DNA of 42,838 nt, taken from Xanthomonas cissicola (GTDB lineage: Bacteria; Pseudomonadota; Gammaproteobacteria; Xanthomonadales; Xanthomonadaceae). The position numbers and the translations under genes were made by a program. The stretch lies in assembly GCF_008801575.1 (NCBI RefSeq), contig NZ_VZPL01000040.1:1-42838 (forward strand), written 5' to 3'. The notes beneath the pieces were generated by a model that was not told the origin of the DNA, made no database searches, and saw nothing but the letters and a program-made list of their open reading frames with translations. Below, in pieces: positions 27,259-37,132 of the stretch (position 1 is its first letter; each line of letters opens with the position of its first letter).

Positions 27259-27828
27259 ATGCGCCTGACCGTTACGATCGCCCTCGCCTTTCTGCTCGTC
27301 CTCGGCCTGCCTGCGGCACATGCCAAAGACACGCCCGCCACGGAGCCGGCAATCGATTTGTCCAAGATCATGGGCACCTGGTACGTCATTGCGCGCATGC
27401 CCAACGCGGTCGAGCGCGGCCACGTCACCAGCCGCGACGAATACACCCTGGTCGAAGACGGCAAGGTGGCGGTGCGCTATCTGTACCGAGACGGGTTCGG
27501 CGAACCGGAAAAGGAAGTCAATGCGCGCGCCTCGGTGGATGCCGACAGCGGCAACCGCGACTGGCGGGTGTGGTTCTACAAGGTCATCCCGGCCAAGCAG
27601 CGCATCCTGGAAATCGCTCCCGACGGCTCCTGGATGCTGATCTCCTACCCTGGCCGCGACCTGGCCTGGATCTTCTCGCGCAAGCCGGACATGAGCCGCG
27701 ACCAGTACCGCATGCTGGTCAACAAGATGCGCGACGACTATTCCATCTATACCGACAAACTCAAGCGGGTGCCGCAGCTGCGCGAGCAGGTGGACCGCCT
27801 GGGTTTTGAAGAGCCGAACAAGCGCTGA
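27259..27828 (+). CDS. Lipocalin family protein (Blc-like)
   Basis: A 189-residue exported lipocalin. The signal peptide MRLTVTIALAFLLVLGLPAAHA has no lipobox Cys, so unlike E. coli Blc it is probably soluble in the periplasm rather than a lipoprotein. The lipocalin signature GTWYVIARMP is at 39-48. Later blocks are typical of bacterial lipocalins: DWRVWFYKVIPAKQRILEI and SYPGRDLAWIFSRKPDMS. The family binds fatty acids or lysophospholipids during envelope maintenance. The start is the ATG at 27259-27261, which gives the signal peptide. Confidence 0.92.
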   Translation: MRLTVTIALAFLLVLGLPAAHAKDTPATEPAIDLSKIMGTWYVIARMPNAVERGHVTSRDEYTLVEDGKVAVRYLYRDGFGEPEKEVNARASVDADSGNRDWRVWFYKVIPAKQRILEIAPDGSWMLISYPGRDLAWIFSRKPDMSRDQYRMLVNKMRDDYSIYTDKLKRVPQLREQVDRLGFEEPNKR

Positions 27829-27937
27829 GCGTTCTTGGTCGCACTGGCCATGCGCCGGGTCGGCAGCGCCTCGTCGACCGTCATGCAGATGCGCGCCGCA
27901 GCAGCCACGCGGCGCAGCCATTCACCGCCGGCCAGGC

Positions 27938-28903
27938 TCAGTCGTAATTGCTCAATGCCAGCGACAACAACGCCTTGGCCTGCTCGCGCAGCGACATGGG
28001 CTCGACGATCTCTGCGTCCGAGCCGTAGTGCAGCACGTCCATCAGCAATTCGCGCGAGTTGCTGTACGGCAACTTGAGCTCGTAACGGCCATCGGGCAGA
28101 AAGCGGCCCTGCTGCTTGGAATGCCAATGTTCGTCGGCAACCCAGCGCGCGGCCTTGGAGCTGAACACGATGGTCGCCCACCCCTTGGGCGCCCCGGAAA
28201 AAATGCCGTAGCTGGCGGCAAGCTGCTCGTCCAGTTCGCTGTCGGGCACATCGCGCGGCGCCGCATCGAGCAGACGCGCGTGGTTGATGCGGTCCACCGC
28301 AAAGCTGCGCACGCCGTCGCGCCCATGATCCCACGCGTCCAGATACCAGTTGTCGCGGTAATGGGTGATGCGCTGTGGCGACACCGTCCGCTTGGTCGAT
28401 TCGTCGGTCGAACGCGCACGGTAATCGAAGCTCAGCTGCTTGCGCTCCAGCACGCCGGAGGCCACGGTGCGGAAGCTGGCTTCGTCCAGCTTGCGGCCAC
28501 GGTGTGGAATGACCCGCACCCGATCCACCGGCCACTGCGAGACGCCGGCCTGGGCAGCCAGCAGTCCTTCGATGCGCTGCTGCAGCGGTGCCAGCATCGA
28601 GGACAACACCCCGCCGCCGGTGCGCGCGAGCAGCTGTTGCGAGGCCAGCAGCGCGTGCAGTTCTTCCGAACTCAGCCACAGGCCGGGCAATTCGAAGCGG
28701 TCGCTTTCGCCGGAGAGATAGCGAAAGCCCGATTCGCCATCGCCTTCCACCGGCGCCATCAGCGCGTCGCGCAGAAACGCCAGATCGCGGTAGACAGTTG
28801 CACGGGAACAGCTCAGCTCATCCTGCAGCCGCGCCACCGTGACCGGATAGCGTGCCGATTTGAGCAAGCGATGCAGGGAGTTGATGCGTTCGTAGCGGTC
28901 CAT
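27938..28903 (-). CDS. WYL-domain transcriptional regulator (YafY family)
   Basis: A 321-residue regulator. The N-terminal helix-turn-helix (about 1-45, RYERINSLHRLLKSARYPVTV...CSRATVYRDL) is of the HTH_11/DeoR type. A helical linker follows, then a WYL domain with NWYLDAWDHGRDGVRSF (185-201) and a C-terminal winged extension (WCX) ending at SNYD. WYL proteins sense nucleic acid or nucleotide ligands, and the ones linked to DNA damage or phage defence have this architecture. There is no defence gene beside it here. The start at 28901-28903 lacks a clear ribosome-binding site. It is convergent with the lipocalin gene. Confidence 0.92.
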   Translation of the reverse strand: MDRYERINSLHRLLKSARYPVTVARLQDELSCSRATVYRDLAFLRDALMAPVEGDGESGFRYLSGESDRFELPGLWLSSEELHALLASQQLLARTGGGVLSSMLAPLQQRIEGLLAAQAGVSQWPVDRVRVIPHRGRKLDEASFRTVASGVLERKQLSFDYRARSTDESTKRTVSPQRITHYRDNWYLDAWDHGRDGVRSFAVDRINHARLLDAAPRDVPDSELDEQLAASYGIFSGAPKGWATIVFSSKAARWVADEHWHSKQQGRFLPDGRYELKLPYSNSRELLMDVLHYGSDAEIVEPMSLREQAKALLSLALSNYD

Positions 28904-29458
28904 GCGTCGATTATGTCCGAGTCTTTGCGCGGCGGGGTGAGCATCGCGATGTGACGGCGGGCAGACGGCGGCAAGCGCCCAGGGGACGTGCGACGCAGCG
29001 GCTTGGTCTGTTGGGTCGGTGGCAGCATCCACCGCGTGCCGGCATCGCGTGAGCGTTCGCGCAGGCCCTTGGTTGGCAGGCATCGCCGGTAGCGCTGGCA
29101 CGCGACGCAATCGGCCGCTGAGGCTCCTGCCACGTGGCAGTCCAGAGGTCCTGGCGACATCCCCAGGCCGCCGCCATGCGCACGCGCGCCCGGGCAGGTT
29201 GCTGCGATTCACGCCAGGCACCTGTCCCGAGCCACTTTCATTGCCCTGACAACGACTGCGCAGGTCACACTGGCCATACGCCAGCCGCTCACAGATCGCC
29301 CTTCGCCGTCGCGCCCATCTGGAGCTGATCGCCCCAGGCCGCTTGCAGCGTCCCAACCGGCAATGAAGCTGATATTCACTTGGCGATGACGGCACCGCAC
29401 AGTCCGTTATCATGAAATCGCTTTCACCCCTCCTCCCGCCTTCCAAAGCGAGCTGCCC
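28904..29458. other. Gene-free divergent promoter interval
   Basis: This is a 555-base stretch between the WYL regulator and the DUF481 gene. Many frames are open because of high GC but none resembles a protein. It could host a target of the WYL regulator. The segment just before 29459 becomes AT-richer, as expected for a promoter. Confidence 0.5.
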
Positions 29459-30259
29459 ATGTCCCGCCGTGTCCCGTTGCCTGCCCTGTTGCCGCTGTTG
29501 TTGATTACGCCCTCCGTCTGGGCCCAGGCAGTCGCACCGGCGCCGGCAGACCCGGCCGCAGTGGTGCTGCCGTCACCGTGGAGCGGCAGCAGCGGGGAGC
29601 TCGGCTACGCAGCGGCGCATGGCAACAGCACCACCGACAGCCTCAACGGCCGCGTGCGCCTGCGCTACACCGACGGCGACTGGATCCATAGCCTGGACGC
29701 CACCGCGTTGCGCTCGAGTTCGGAATACACCAACACCAACGACGACGGCAGCACCACGCGCGAGCGCCAGACCACGGCCGAGCGCTACACCGGCAGCGTC
29801 GGCAGCGCACTGCAGCTGGGCGAACACCGCCAGCTCACGGCCACCGGCCGCTACGAACACGACGACTTCGCCACCTACGATCGCCTGGCCACCTTCGGTA
29901 TCGGCTATGGCACCCGCCTGATCGACGCCGACCGCTTCTACCTGGATGCGCAGGTCGGCCCGGGTGTGCGCCGCGCGCACAACAGCGACGAAGACCGTAA
30001 CGAAACCGGCCTGATCGGCCGCGGCCTGTTCGACCTGAAGTACACCGTCACCGACAACACCGATCTGATCAACACCCTGCTGGTGGAATCGGGCGAGTAC
30101 AACACCTATGCGCAAAACGATTTCGGCGTGCAGGTCAGCATGAACTCGCACTTTGCGCTGAAGGCGGCGTGGCAGATGCGTCACAACAGCGATGTCAGCG
30201 ACGGCGACAAGAAGACCGACACGCTGACCACGGTCAATCTGGTCTACACGTTCAAGTAA
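29459..30259 (+). CDS. DUF481 (YdiY-like) outer-membrane beta-barrel protein
   Basis: A 266-residue protein with a signal peptide (cut near SVWAQA). The segment WSGSSGELGYAAAHGNSTTDSLNGRVRLRY is the typical first blade pair of DUF481 proteins, and strands alternate to the C-terminus, which ends NLVYTFK with an aromatic near the end, as expected for a barrel inserted by the Bam complex. The family's function is uncertain (salt-induced outer-membrane protein YdiY). The downstream palindrome 30273-30338 separates it from hemC, which runs the other way. Confidence 0.9.
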   Translation: MSRRVPLPALLPLLLITPSVWAQAVAPAPADPAAVVLPSPWSGSSGELGYAAAHGNSTTDSLNGRVRLRYTDGDWIHSLDATALRSSSEYTNTNDDGSTTRERQTTAERYTGSVGSALQLGEHRQLTATGRYEHDDFATYDRLATFGIGYGTRLIDADRFYLDAQVGPGVRRAHNSDEDRNETGLIGRGLFDLKYTVTDNTDLINTLLVESGEYNTYAQNDFGVQVSMNSHFALKAAWQMRHNSDVSDGDKKTDTLTTVNLVYTFK

Positions 30260-30272
30260 GCGACTCGACTCG

Positions 30273-30338
30273 GTAGGAGCGACCCTGGCCGCGACAAGCG
30301 TTCCCGGGAACGCCTGTCGCGGCCAGGGCCGCTCCTAC
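30273..30338. repeat. REP-like palindrome between convergent genes, likely bidirectional terminator
   Basis: Arms 30273-30305 and 30306-30338 are inverted repeats with two mismatches over 33 bases and essentially no loop. The ends GTAGGAGCG / CGCTCCTAC are shared with the palindrome at 6257-6328. It lies between the DUF481 stop and the hemC stop, which converge, so a hairpin here would block transcripts from both sides. No U tract is seen. Confidence 0.85.
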
Positions 30339-30389
30339 GACAGCCGGGGCGTGGGCCGGGCGGCCAAAGGCCCGTGCGATGACAGCGCG

Positions 30390-31304
30390 CTACAGCTCGG
30401 CCAGCAGCTGCGCGGCGCCCTTGTCGAACAGTCCTTGCGCAACGCGGCGGCCAAGCGCTTCGGTCTCATCGGCGCTGCCGTGCGCGTCGGCATGGATCAG
30501 GCGGCCGTCGCTGGCGCTGCCCACCATGCCCTGCAGGAACAGGTCCTGCCCTTCCCAGCGCGCGAAGGCGGCCACCGGCACATGGCAGCTGCCGTGCAGG
30601 GCGCGATTCATGGCCCGCTCGGCTTCCACGCAGGCACGCGTGCGGCCGGCATCCAGCACCGCCAGCAGGCTGTGGATGCGTGCGTCGTCGCCACGGCATT
30701 CCACCGCCACCGCGCCTTGCGCAGGTGCGGGCAACCATTCCGGCGCGTCCAGCCGTGCGCTGATGCGTGCTTCCAGCCCGAGCCGCTGCAGGCCGGCGCA
30801 GGCCAGCACGATGGCGTCGTAACCGCCGTTGTCGAGCTTGGCCAGCCGCGTGTTGACGTTGCCGCGCAGGTCGATCAATTCCAGGTCCGGGCGCGCGGCA
30901 CGCAACTGCGCCTGACGACGCAACGAGGAGGTGCCCACGCGCGCGCCCAGCGGCAGCGCCTGCAGGCTGGCGTAGAGATTGGACACCAGCGCATCGGCCG
31001 GGTCGCCGCGTTCCAGGATGGCCGGCAGCACGAATGGGGCGTCCAGTTCCATCGGCACGTCCTTGAGCGAATGCACCGCGCAATCGGCCTCGCCGCGCAA
31101 CATCGCCAGTTCCAGCTCCTTCAGGAACAGACCCTTGCCGCCGATCGCGGCGAGCGAACGGTCCAGCACCTCGTCGCCGCGGGTGCTCATCGGCACCAGC
31201 ACGACCTCCAGGCCGGGATGACGCTGACGTAGCGCGTCGGCGACGTGTTCGCTCTGCCAGAGGGCAAGCGGGCTTTTGCGAGTGGCGATTCGGAGCGTGG
31301 TCAT
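30390..31304 (-). CDS. hemC: Hydroxymethylbilane synthase (porphobilinogen deaminase)
   Basis: A 304-residue enzyme of tetrapyrrole synthesis joining four porphobilinogens into hydroxymethylbilane. The dipyrromethane cofactor Cys240 is in GSCHVP; the catalytic Asp82 is in [20 protein letters not shown] at the N-terminus, [17 protein letters not shown] and [10 protein letters not shown] complete the signature. The length and start are normal. It is the last gene after algR-like on the same strand, 30 bases apart, as in Pseudomonas algR-hemC. Confidence 0.97.
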   Translation of the reverse strand: MTTLRIATRKSPLALWQSEHVADALRQRHPGLEVVLVPMSTRGDEVLDRSLAAIGGKGLFLKELELAMLRGEADCAVHSLKDVPMELDAPFVLPAILERGDPADALVSNLYASLQALPLGARVGTSSLRRQAQLRAARPDLELIDLRGNVNTRLAKLDNGGYDAIVLACAGLQRLGLEARISARLDAPEWLPAPAQGAVAVECRGDDARIHSLLAVLDAGRTRACVEAERAMNRALHGSCHVPVAAFARWEGQDLFLQGMVGSASDGRLIHADAHGSADETEALGRRVAQGLFDKGAAQLLAEL

Positions 31305-31334
31305 GCCGGCATTATCGCGGAGCCGGCACCGAAC

Positions 31335-32072
31335 TCACAGTTGCCGTAATTGATCGCGCAGGCTGGCCACGCAGCGACGACTCACTTCCAGGGTCTGCGG
31401 CACGTTGCGCAGCACCGCATGGACCTGGCCATCGCCGCTGCGGCGCAGTTCCACCAGCTCATCGCGGGCGACCAGGCAATTGCGATGGATGCGCACCAGG
31501 CGGTCGGCGAATTCGTCTTCCAGCGACTTCAGCGACTCTTCAATCAGGTCCTCGCCACGCGTGTGATGGACGATGACGTACTTCTCTTCGGCCTGCAGGT
31601 AGCGAATGTCGCCAATGGCGATCAGCCGCAGGCTGCCGCGCAGGCGTGCGCACAGATGGGTGCGCAGCGGCCTGGGCGCGGTGCCGGGCACGCGGCCGGC
31701 CAGGAAGGTGGCGACTTTCTCCAGTGCAGACGCCAGCCGTTCCGGGCGCACCGGTTTCATCAGGTAATCCAGCGCGGCCGCGTCGAACGCCGACAACGCA
31801 TGCTGGTCGTACGCGGTGCAGAACACCACCGCCGGCGGCGGCTGGCTTTGCCGCAGCAGGCGCGCAGTTTCCAGGCCGTCGACGCCGGGCATGGCGATGT
31901 CCAGCAGCACCAGGTCCGGATGCAGATGTTCGCACTGCTGCAGCACTTGCTGGCCGTTTTCGGCCTCGCCGATCACCTCGACCTGCGGATGCTCGCCCAG
32001 CAACATGCGCAGGCGCTCACGCGCCAGTGGCTCGTCATCGGCGATCAGCACCCGCACTTGCGTGGCCGTCAT
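31335..32072 (-). CDS. algR: LytTR-family response regulator (AlgR-like)
   Basis: A 245-residue response regulator. The receiver domain (1-125) has the acidic pair IADDEPLARERL, phospho-acceptor Asp58 (LLDIAMPGVDG), Thr/Ser switch and Lys107 in MKPVRPE. A LytTR DNA-binding domain follows (about 140-245), with LQAEEKYVIVHH and IHRNCLVARDELVEL. It lies 30 bases after the AlgZ-like kinase gene and before hemC, the same arrangement as algZ-algR-hemC in Pseudomonas, where AlgR controls alginate and type IV pili. Targets here are not known; the symbol is by analogy. Confidence 0.9.
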   Translation of the reverse strand: MTATQVRVLIADDEPLARERLRMLLGEHPQVEVIGEAENGQQVLQQCEHLHPDLVLLDIAMPGVDGLETARLLRQSQPPPAVVFCTAYDQHALSAFDAAALDYLMKPVRPERLASALEKVATFLAGRVPGTAPRPLRTHLCARLRGSLRLIAIGDIRYLQAEEKYVIVHHTRGEDLIEESLKSLEDEFADRLVRIHRNCLVARDELVELRRSGDGQVHAVLRNVPQTLEVSRRCVASLRDQLRQL

Positions 32073-32102
32073 GGACTCCCCCTCGCTGCAGTGACTTTCC
32101 CC

Positions 32103-33155
32103 TCACGGCAGCGGCAATGTGATCTCACAGGCATAGTAGCCTTCAGCCCAGCTGGCCGCCATCCGTGCCCCGGCGCCGAACTGGAACGCCAACCGGTGCG
32201 AGATGCTGGCCTGGGCATGCCCGGCGCCGGCCAGCAACGGCAACTGGGTGCCGGGCTGCGGCGCCGGGTTGACGATGCGGATCTGCAGCTGGTTGCCGCG
32301 CTGACGCAGCGACAGGTACAGCGTACCGCCTTCGGGCATGCGCGAAACGCCATGCAGTACCGCATTTTCGACCAGCGGCTGCAGCACCAGCCGCGGCATC
32401 GGCAAGTCCCACGGCAACGGTTCCTGGCGGTGCCAGCGCACTTGCAGGCGCTCGCCCAGGCGCAGCGATTCGATTGCCAGATAGCGTTCGGCCAGTTCGC
32501 ATTCGGCACGCAAGGTGGAGACGCCCTCGCCGGCACCGAGCGCCGCACGGAACAGATCCGACAGGTCCAGCACCGCCTGCTCGGCCACCACCGGGTCGCG
32601 CCGCAGCAGGCTGGCGATGAGGTTCATGCTGTTGAACAGGAAGTGCGGGCGGATGCGCGCCTGCAGGGCATCGGCCTCGGCGCGCGCGTTGGCCTGCACC
32701 TGCACCTCCCAGCGGTCGCTGACATAGAAGTAGCGCAGCGCCAGCGCAGTGATCAGCACCACCGTGGCCGCACTGCCAAGCGTGAACCGCCAGAAGCCGA
32801 CCTGCGCGCCCAGCGGCACCTGCCCGAGCACCGCATACAGGCCATGCACGATGCCGGCACCGAACATCGCCACCACGGCAGCGATCAGCAAGGCGCTCAG
32901 CCCGCCCAGCCGCGGCGGCAATCGCGACAAGGTAGGCCGCAACACGCACAGCAGCACGGTGACCGCCAACGCCAGCCAGAGCGCCAGGCCGCTGGCGGAG
33001 AGGAACCGCGACAACGTGATGCTGCGCGCGGCGCCGGCATCCGGTACCAAGGTCACCACCAGCACCACCAGCTCGGCCAGGCCCAGCATCGCGCCCAACC
33101 GCGGCAGCCGGCACAGGTCCGGCATCCAGGCGATCTGCGGCGCGCGCTGGGCCAT
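32103..33155 (-). CDS. algZ: AlgZ/FimS-like sensor histidine kinase (His_kinase, LytS type)
   Basis: A 350-residue membrane kinase. Four membrane segments (about 22-38, 54-73, 86-106, 125-142) lead to a cytoplasmic His_kinase domain: phospho-acceptor His171 in IRPHFLFNSMNLIASLLR, and N-box PLVENAVLHGV. The later glycine-rich ATP-lid region is degenerate (GAGHAQASISHRL), as in FimS/AlgZ, known to be atypical in this part. The start at 33153-33155 is 5 bases after the carboxylesterase stop, so the genes are probably co-transcribed. It is the partner of the response regulator just downstream. Confidence 0.88.
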   Translation of the reverse strand: MAQRAPQIAWMPDLCRLPRLGAMLGLAELVVLVVTLVPDAGAARSITLSRFLSASGLALWLALAVTVLLCVLRPTLSRLPPRLGGLSALLIAAVVAMFGAGIVHGLYAVLGQVPLGAQVGFWRFTLGSAATVVLITALALRYFYVSDRWEVQVQANARAEADALQARIRPHFLFNSMNLIASLLRRDPVVAEQAVLDLSDLFRAALGAGEGVSTLRAECELAERYLAIESLRLGERLQVRWHRQEPLPWDLPMPRLVLQPLVENAVLHGVSRMPEGGTLYLSLRQRGNQLQIRIVNPAPQPGTQLPLLAGAGHAQASISHRLAFQFGAGARMAASWAEGYYACEITLPLP

Positions 33156-33159
33156 GGGC

Positions 33160-33828
33160 TCAGGCAGCGGTAAAGCGCGCCTGCAACCAGTCGCGCAGGG
33201 CCTCGATTTCTTCCAGGCAGACCTGGTGGCCCATCGGGTAGGTATGCCAATCCAATGCGAAGCCCAGCGTGCGCAAGGTCTGCATGCTGGCCTGGCCGGC
33301 CGCCAACGGCACCACCGGGTCGGCCGTGCCATGCGCCATGAACAGCGGTTGGCGCAGGGCGGCCGGCTGCAACTGGCTGGCGGCCGCGGCCGGATCCGGC
33401 AGATAGGTGGACATGGCGATCAGCCCGGCCAGCGGCACGCTGCGCTGCAGGCCCACCGCCAGGGTCACGGCACCGCCTTGCGAGAAGCCGGCCAGCAGGA
33501 TGCGCTCCGGCGCGATGCCGCGGCCCTGCTCACGGGCGATCAAGGCCTCGACCTGGGCCACCGACTCGGCAATGCCGGCCTTGTCGGCGCGCTGGGCGAA
33601 ATCCATGCCGACGATGTCGTACCAGCCGCGCATGCGCACGCCGTTGTTGATGGTGATCGGGCGGATCGGCGCATGCGGGAACACGAAGCGCAGCGCGGGC
33701 CACTGCGGGCGCACCAGCTCCGGCACCATCGGGGCGAAGTCGCTGCCATCGGCGCCCAGGCCGTGCAGCCACAGCACGCTCCATTGCGGGTTCGGTCCGG
33801 TCTCGCGTTCGATCACTTCCAGCATCAT
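33160..33828 (-). CDS. Carboxylesterase / lysophospholipase-like alpha/beta hydrolase
   Basis: A 222-residue esterase of the phospholipase/carboxylesterase family (EstB-like). The catalytic triad is visible: Ser116 (GFSQGG), Asp170 (GTADPVVP) and His201 (PMGHQV). The oxyanion motif WLHGLGADGSDF at 20-31 is characteristic. It hydrolyses short acyl or thioester bonds. The start is the double ATG at 33823-33828; GGAG suits the second one best. The next gene begins 5 bases after its stop. Confidence 0.95.
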   Translation of the reverse strand: MMLEVIERETGPNPQWSVLWLHGLGADGSDFAPMVPELVRPQWPALRFVFPHAPIRPITINNGVRMRGWYDIVGMDFAQRADKAGIAESVAQVEALIAREQGRGIAPERILLAGFSQGGAVTLAVGLQRSVPLAGLIAMSTYLPDPAAAASQLQPAALRQPLFMAHGTADPVVPLAAGQASMQTLRTLGFALDWHTYPMGHQVCLEEIEALRDWLQARFTAA

Positions 33829-33900
33829 CCAGCTCCGCTTGCGGGCTGGGCATTATGCCTTGTGCGAGGGGTAGGCCAGATCAGCTGGCGCCAGAGGCTT

Positions 33901-33926
33901 GAGGCCCGCGGATCGCCACGGGCCTC
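33901..33926 (-). terminator. Weak hairpin downstream of opgH
   Basis: GAGGCCCG and CGGGCCTC (33901-33908, 33919-33926) form an 8-bp GC-only stem with a 10-base loop, 57 bases after the opgH stop. There is no U tract, so it is at most a weak or Rho-aided terminator. Confidence 0.35.
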
Positions 33927-33982
33927 CTGCACGCGACAACGCAACAGCGCCGGCCAGCGAGACCAGCGCCGATGCGCACTCC

Positions 33983-35920
33983 TCAGATCAGCGACGGTTC
34001 CAGCGCGGCGGCGCGGCGCAGCTCGGACGCACGCACCAGCACCTTGGGCGGGTCGAGTTCTTCGGGGATGCAGAAAATACCGGCACGGCGCAGCGCCATG
34101 CCGGCGCGACGCAGCGAGGTCAGCGCCACCACCGGGATCGACAATGCCATGCCAACGATCACCGGCCCCATCCACGCGGCCAGCGCCGGCGAGACCGCAT
34201 AGGCCACCGCACCCATGAACAGGCCGAACACGGTCAGACCGCCATAGCTGCGCAACAACGCCGGCCACGACAGCTTGCCGTCGTCGCGCACCTGCGCATC
34301 CCAGCCCGAATCCTTGCCCGCCAGCACCTCGAACACGCCGCGCGACTGCAGGTACATCACCACCGGCGCCATCAAGGCGGCCAGCACCGTTTCCAGCAGG
34401 ATGCTCACCGCAGCGCGGAAGGCACCGCCGCAGGCGCGCAGTTCGCGCGGGTTGAGCAGCAGCGCGATGTAGCCGAGCAGCTTGGGCGCCAGCAACACGA
34501 ACATGGTGCAGACGAAGATCCAGATCGCATTGCCCTGGCTGCTGCCATGCCAGTAACGGGCGGGCGAGAACGGCAGGTCGCCGGCCAGATCGATACCGCC
34601 GCCGGCCAGCGGAATGCCGATGCCGATCAGCATCAACAGACCCCACATCGGGGCGGTGAAGTAATGCCCGATGCCGATCAGCATGTGCATGCGGCTGATC
34701 CAGTGCAGGCCCTTGGCGCCGACCACCTTGGCGTGCTGCAGGTTGCCCTGGCACCAGCGGCGGTCGCGGATCAGCAGGTCGGTCAGCGTGGGCGGGCCTT
34801 CTTCGTAGCTGCCCTGCAGGTACGGCACCATGTGCATGGCCCAGCCGCCGCGGCGCATCAGCGCCGCTTCCACGAAGTCGTGGCTGAGCACATGCCCGCC
34901 GAACGGCTTGCGCCCGCGCAGCGACGGCAGGCCGGCGTGATCGGCGAAGGCCTGGGTGCGGATGATGGCGTTGTGGCCCCAGTAGTTGCTCTCGGCGCCG
35001 TGCCACCAGGCCACACCGAAGGCGATGATCGGCCCGTACACGCGGCCGCCGAACTGCTGCATGCGGGCGAACAGGGTCTGCCCGTTGACCACTGCCGGCA
35101 AGGTCTGGATCAAGCCCACGTCCGGGTTGTTTTCCATCCCTGCGACCAGCCGCACGATGGTGTCGCCGGTCATCACGCTGTCGGCGTCCAGGATCAGCAT
35201 CTGCGGGTAGCTGCCGCCGAAGCGGCGCACCCAGTCGGCCACGTTGCCGGCCTTGCGCGCGGCGTTGTCGGCACGGCGTCGGTAGAAAATGCGGCCGTGC
35301 CCGCCGACGCGGTCGCACAACGCGTTGTAGACCAGCTCTTCGGCGCGGCCGATGTGCTCGCGGGTGGTGTCGCTGAGCACGAAGAAATCGAAATGCTCCA
35401 GCTGGCCGGTGTCGGCGACCGATTCGTAGATGGCCTGCAGGCCAGCCAGCAGCCGGCGCGGGTCTTCGTTGTAGGTGGGCATCAGCAACGCGGTGCGCGA
35501 GCGCAGCGTGGGCAGGGGTTGCTCCGGGTCGATGCCGAGCTTGCGGCCGGCGCGCGCCACCACGGTGACGAAGCCAGCCACGGCGCTGGCGAAGGACATG
35601 GCGATCCAGGCGAACAGCAGCACGAACAGGCCGAGCAGGCAGCCTTCCAGCACGCTGATGCCGTCGGGCCACAGCACGCTGAGCATCACCCATACGGCGA
35701 TGGCGGTGGTGGCGAAGGTGCCGCCGATCAAATAGAAGCGGCGCACGCCGATGCCGGGCGGCGAAGTGCGCTGGTGGCGCACCTGCAGGCTACCTTCGCG
35801 CAAGTTCTGTTCGGGCATCGCCAGCGGCGCTTCCGGCGGCAGCGTTGGCGTGCCGGCATCGAGGGCGGAAACGGGGGGCATTGCAGTCGTTATCGGGGAA
35901 GGAGTCACGGTGCCATCCAT
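33983..35920 (-). CDS. opgH: Glucans biosynthesis glucosyltransferase H
   Basis: A 645-residue inner-membrane glycosyltransferase that makes the beta-glucan backbone of osmoregulated periplasmic glucans from UDP-glucose. The start at 35918-35920 gives the length known for xanthomonad OpgH. Membrane segments near 60-80 and 90-115 precede the family-2 catalytic core: [36 protein letters not shown] and the [11 protein letters not shown] motif. Several membrane segments follow in the C-terminal third. No opgG lies beside it; in most bacteria opgG is the partner, so it must be elsewhere. In Xanthomonas these glucans matter for virulence and osmotic stress. Confidence 0.97.
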   Translation of the reverse strand: MDGTVTPSPITTAMPPVSALDAGTPTLPPEAPLAMPEQNLREGSLQVRHQRTSPPGIGVRRFYLIGGTFATTAIAVWVMLSVLWPDGISVLEGCLLGLFVLLFAWIAMSFASAVAGFVTVVARAGRKLGIDPEQPLPTLRSRTALLMPTYNEDPRRLLAGLQAIYESVADTGQLEHFDFFVLSDTTREHIGRAEELVYNALCDRVGGHGRIFYRRRADNAARKAGNVADWVRRFGGSYPQMLILDADSVMTGDTIVRLVAGMENNPDVGLIQTLPAVVNGQTLFARMQQFGGRVYGPIIAFGVAWWHGAESNYWGHNAIIRTQAFADHAGLPSLRGRKPFGGHVLSHDFVEAALMRRGGWAMHMVPYLQGSYEEGPPTLTDLLIRDRRWCQGNLQHAKVVGAKGLHWISRMHMLIGIGHYFTAPMWGLLMLIGIGIPLAGGGIDLAGDLPFSPARYWHGSSQGNAIWIFVCTMFVLLAPKLLGYIALLLNPRELRACGGAFRAAVSILLETVLAALMAPVVMYLQSRGVFEVLAGKDSGWDAQVRDDGKLSWPALLRSYGGLTVFGLFMGAVAYAVSPALAAWMGPVIVGMALSIPVVALTSLRRAGMALRRAGIFCIPEELDPPKVLVRASELRRAAALEPSLI

Positions 35921-37132
35921 CAGGGCTGCCCGTCGCGCGAGGACGACAGTGCGGGCTGACACGGGAGGTCCATCCCCGCCATGCAGTGCGATGTTGCCTG
36001 GCACGCGGCCGAGCGGGCGAGCCCGACGCTGTACGACCAAGACGCTCTGAAACCACTCCGATGCACAAGTTCTCCTGGCTGCAATCTCACCTCGCAGCTC
36101 ATCCTAAAGAATCGACCGTTAAAGGAACGAACGCCGCGTACGGTCTTCGCCCTCCCCCACGAGGACCGCGCGGCAGACTACGCCGCACCGACCGAACGCA
36201 ACCCCAACAGATTGCAGCCTAGCGCAGACGCTGTCACGGGCCGCTGGCCGGGCCATCCTGCTGGGGAGCTGCAATTGGTGTGCCATGACGTGCAATCGGT
36301 TGCAGCGACGGGGCTTTGGCGTTGCGTTGTGCCGATGCAGTCGAAGGCTTGGGGCAAGAGATCGGTTGGTCGCTCTAAATCGCTTGAGGCACTCTGGAGT
36401 TCCAGCCATTGCGGTGGTCGGACGTTCTCAAGGCCTGCGGCAACAGCGTGATTGGTCGAGTGTGCGGCGTCCTCACGCTCCAGGCAGTTGATCGATGGCC
36501 AGGAAGGCGGCTGGTCGCACGTAGCCTTCGTTTGCTGATGCAACAGCTTGATCAAGGGATCGATGAACGCCGTTTCAGGACATTCGGTTGGAGCGAGCAG
36601 GCGATACGTTTAAAACCCGACATGTACTGCTTGCCCATGCCGTACGCACCGACCACCACGACTGGCCCTTGCCCGCCCACCGTCGCGCGACCTGGGCGAC
36701 ATGGATGCCGCCACGGAGCTGACAGGCACGTACTTGTAGCGTGTCCTGCGGTGGTGGGCGGGCAAGGGCCCTGCAGCAATGCGCAGGCCCGCCTGGTGAC
36801 AACTTCACTCTTGGCGCCAAGCAGCCACCTCCAGATGCGGAGCGTTCGCGTGCGCGAGCGCTCGGCGATCTTCAAGCCTGGCGTGTCGCGTGCGCAGTGC
36901 CCTCGCCGCTTGCAGGACACGCCGCGACTCCATCCCTGGGGCTCGAGGGCGGCATCCGTGCCGCAGGCAGCGAGGAGATTGCAGGACGTTGGCCGATTGC
37001 TGTGACCGACAACAAGAAGCACTCGCCGCGTGGCAGGCAAGGCTGATTCAAAAGCGGCATGTCGATATGACACATGCCGCATCGCGCAAGAGCAGCTGCC
37101 CCGGTTTCGCGCAACGGCGTTGTGCGCCGGTC
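35921..37132. other. Long gene-poor interval (about 1.2 kb)
   Basis: No frame on either strand resembles a real protein, although several are open for 60-270 codons. Base composition between about 36,250 and 36,600 is visibly lower in GC than the flanking genes. An 18-bp perfect inverted repeat is found at 36664-36681 and 36753-36770. A minus-strand frame near 36,620-36,680 contains a GAYGMGKQ string like a P-loop but without the Ser/Thr. This could be the decayed remnant of an acquired element, plus the opgH promoter at its left end. Confidence 0.5.
36664..36770. repeat. 18-bp inverted repeat in gene-poor interval
   Basis: GGCCCTTGCCCGCCCACC (36664-36681) and its exact reverse complement (36753-36770) are separated by 71 bases. 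No gene, U tract or known attachment site is attached. It may be the ends of a short element or a chance dyad in GC-rich DNA. Confidence 0.6.
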
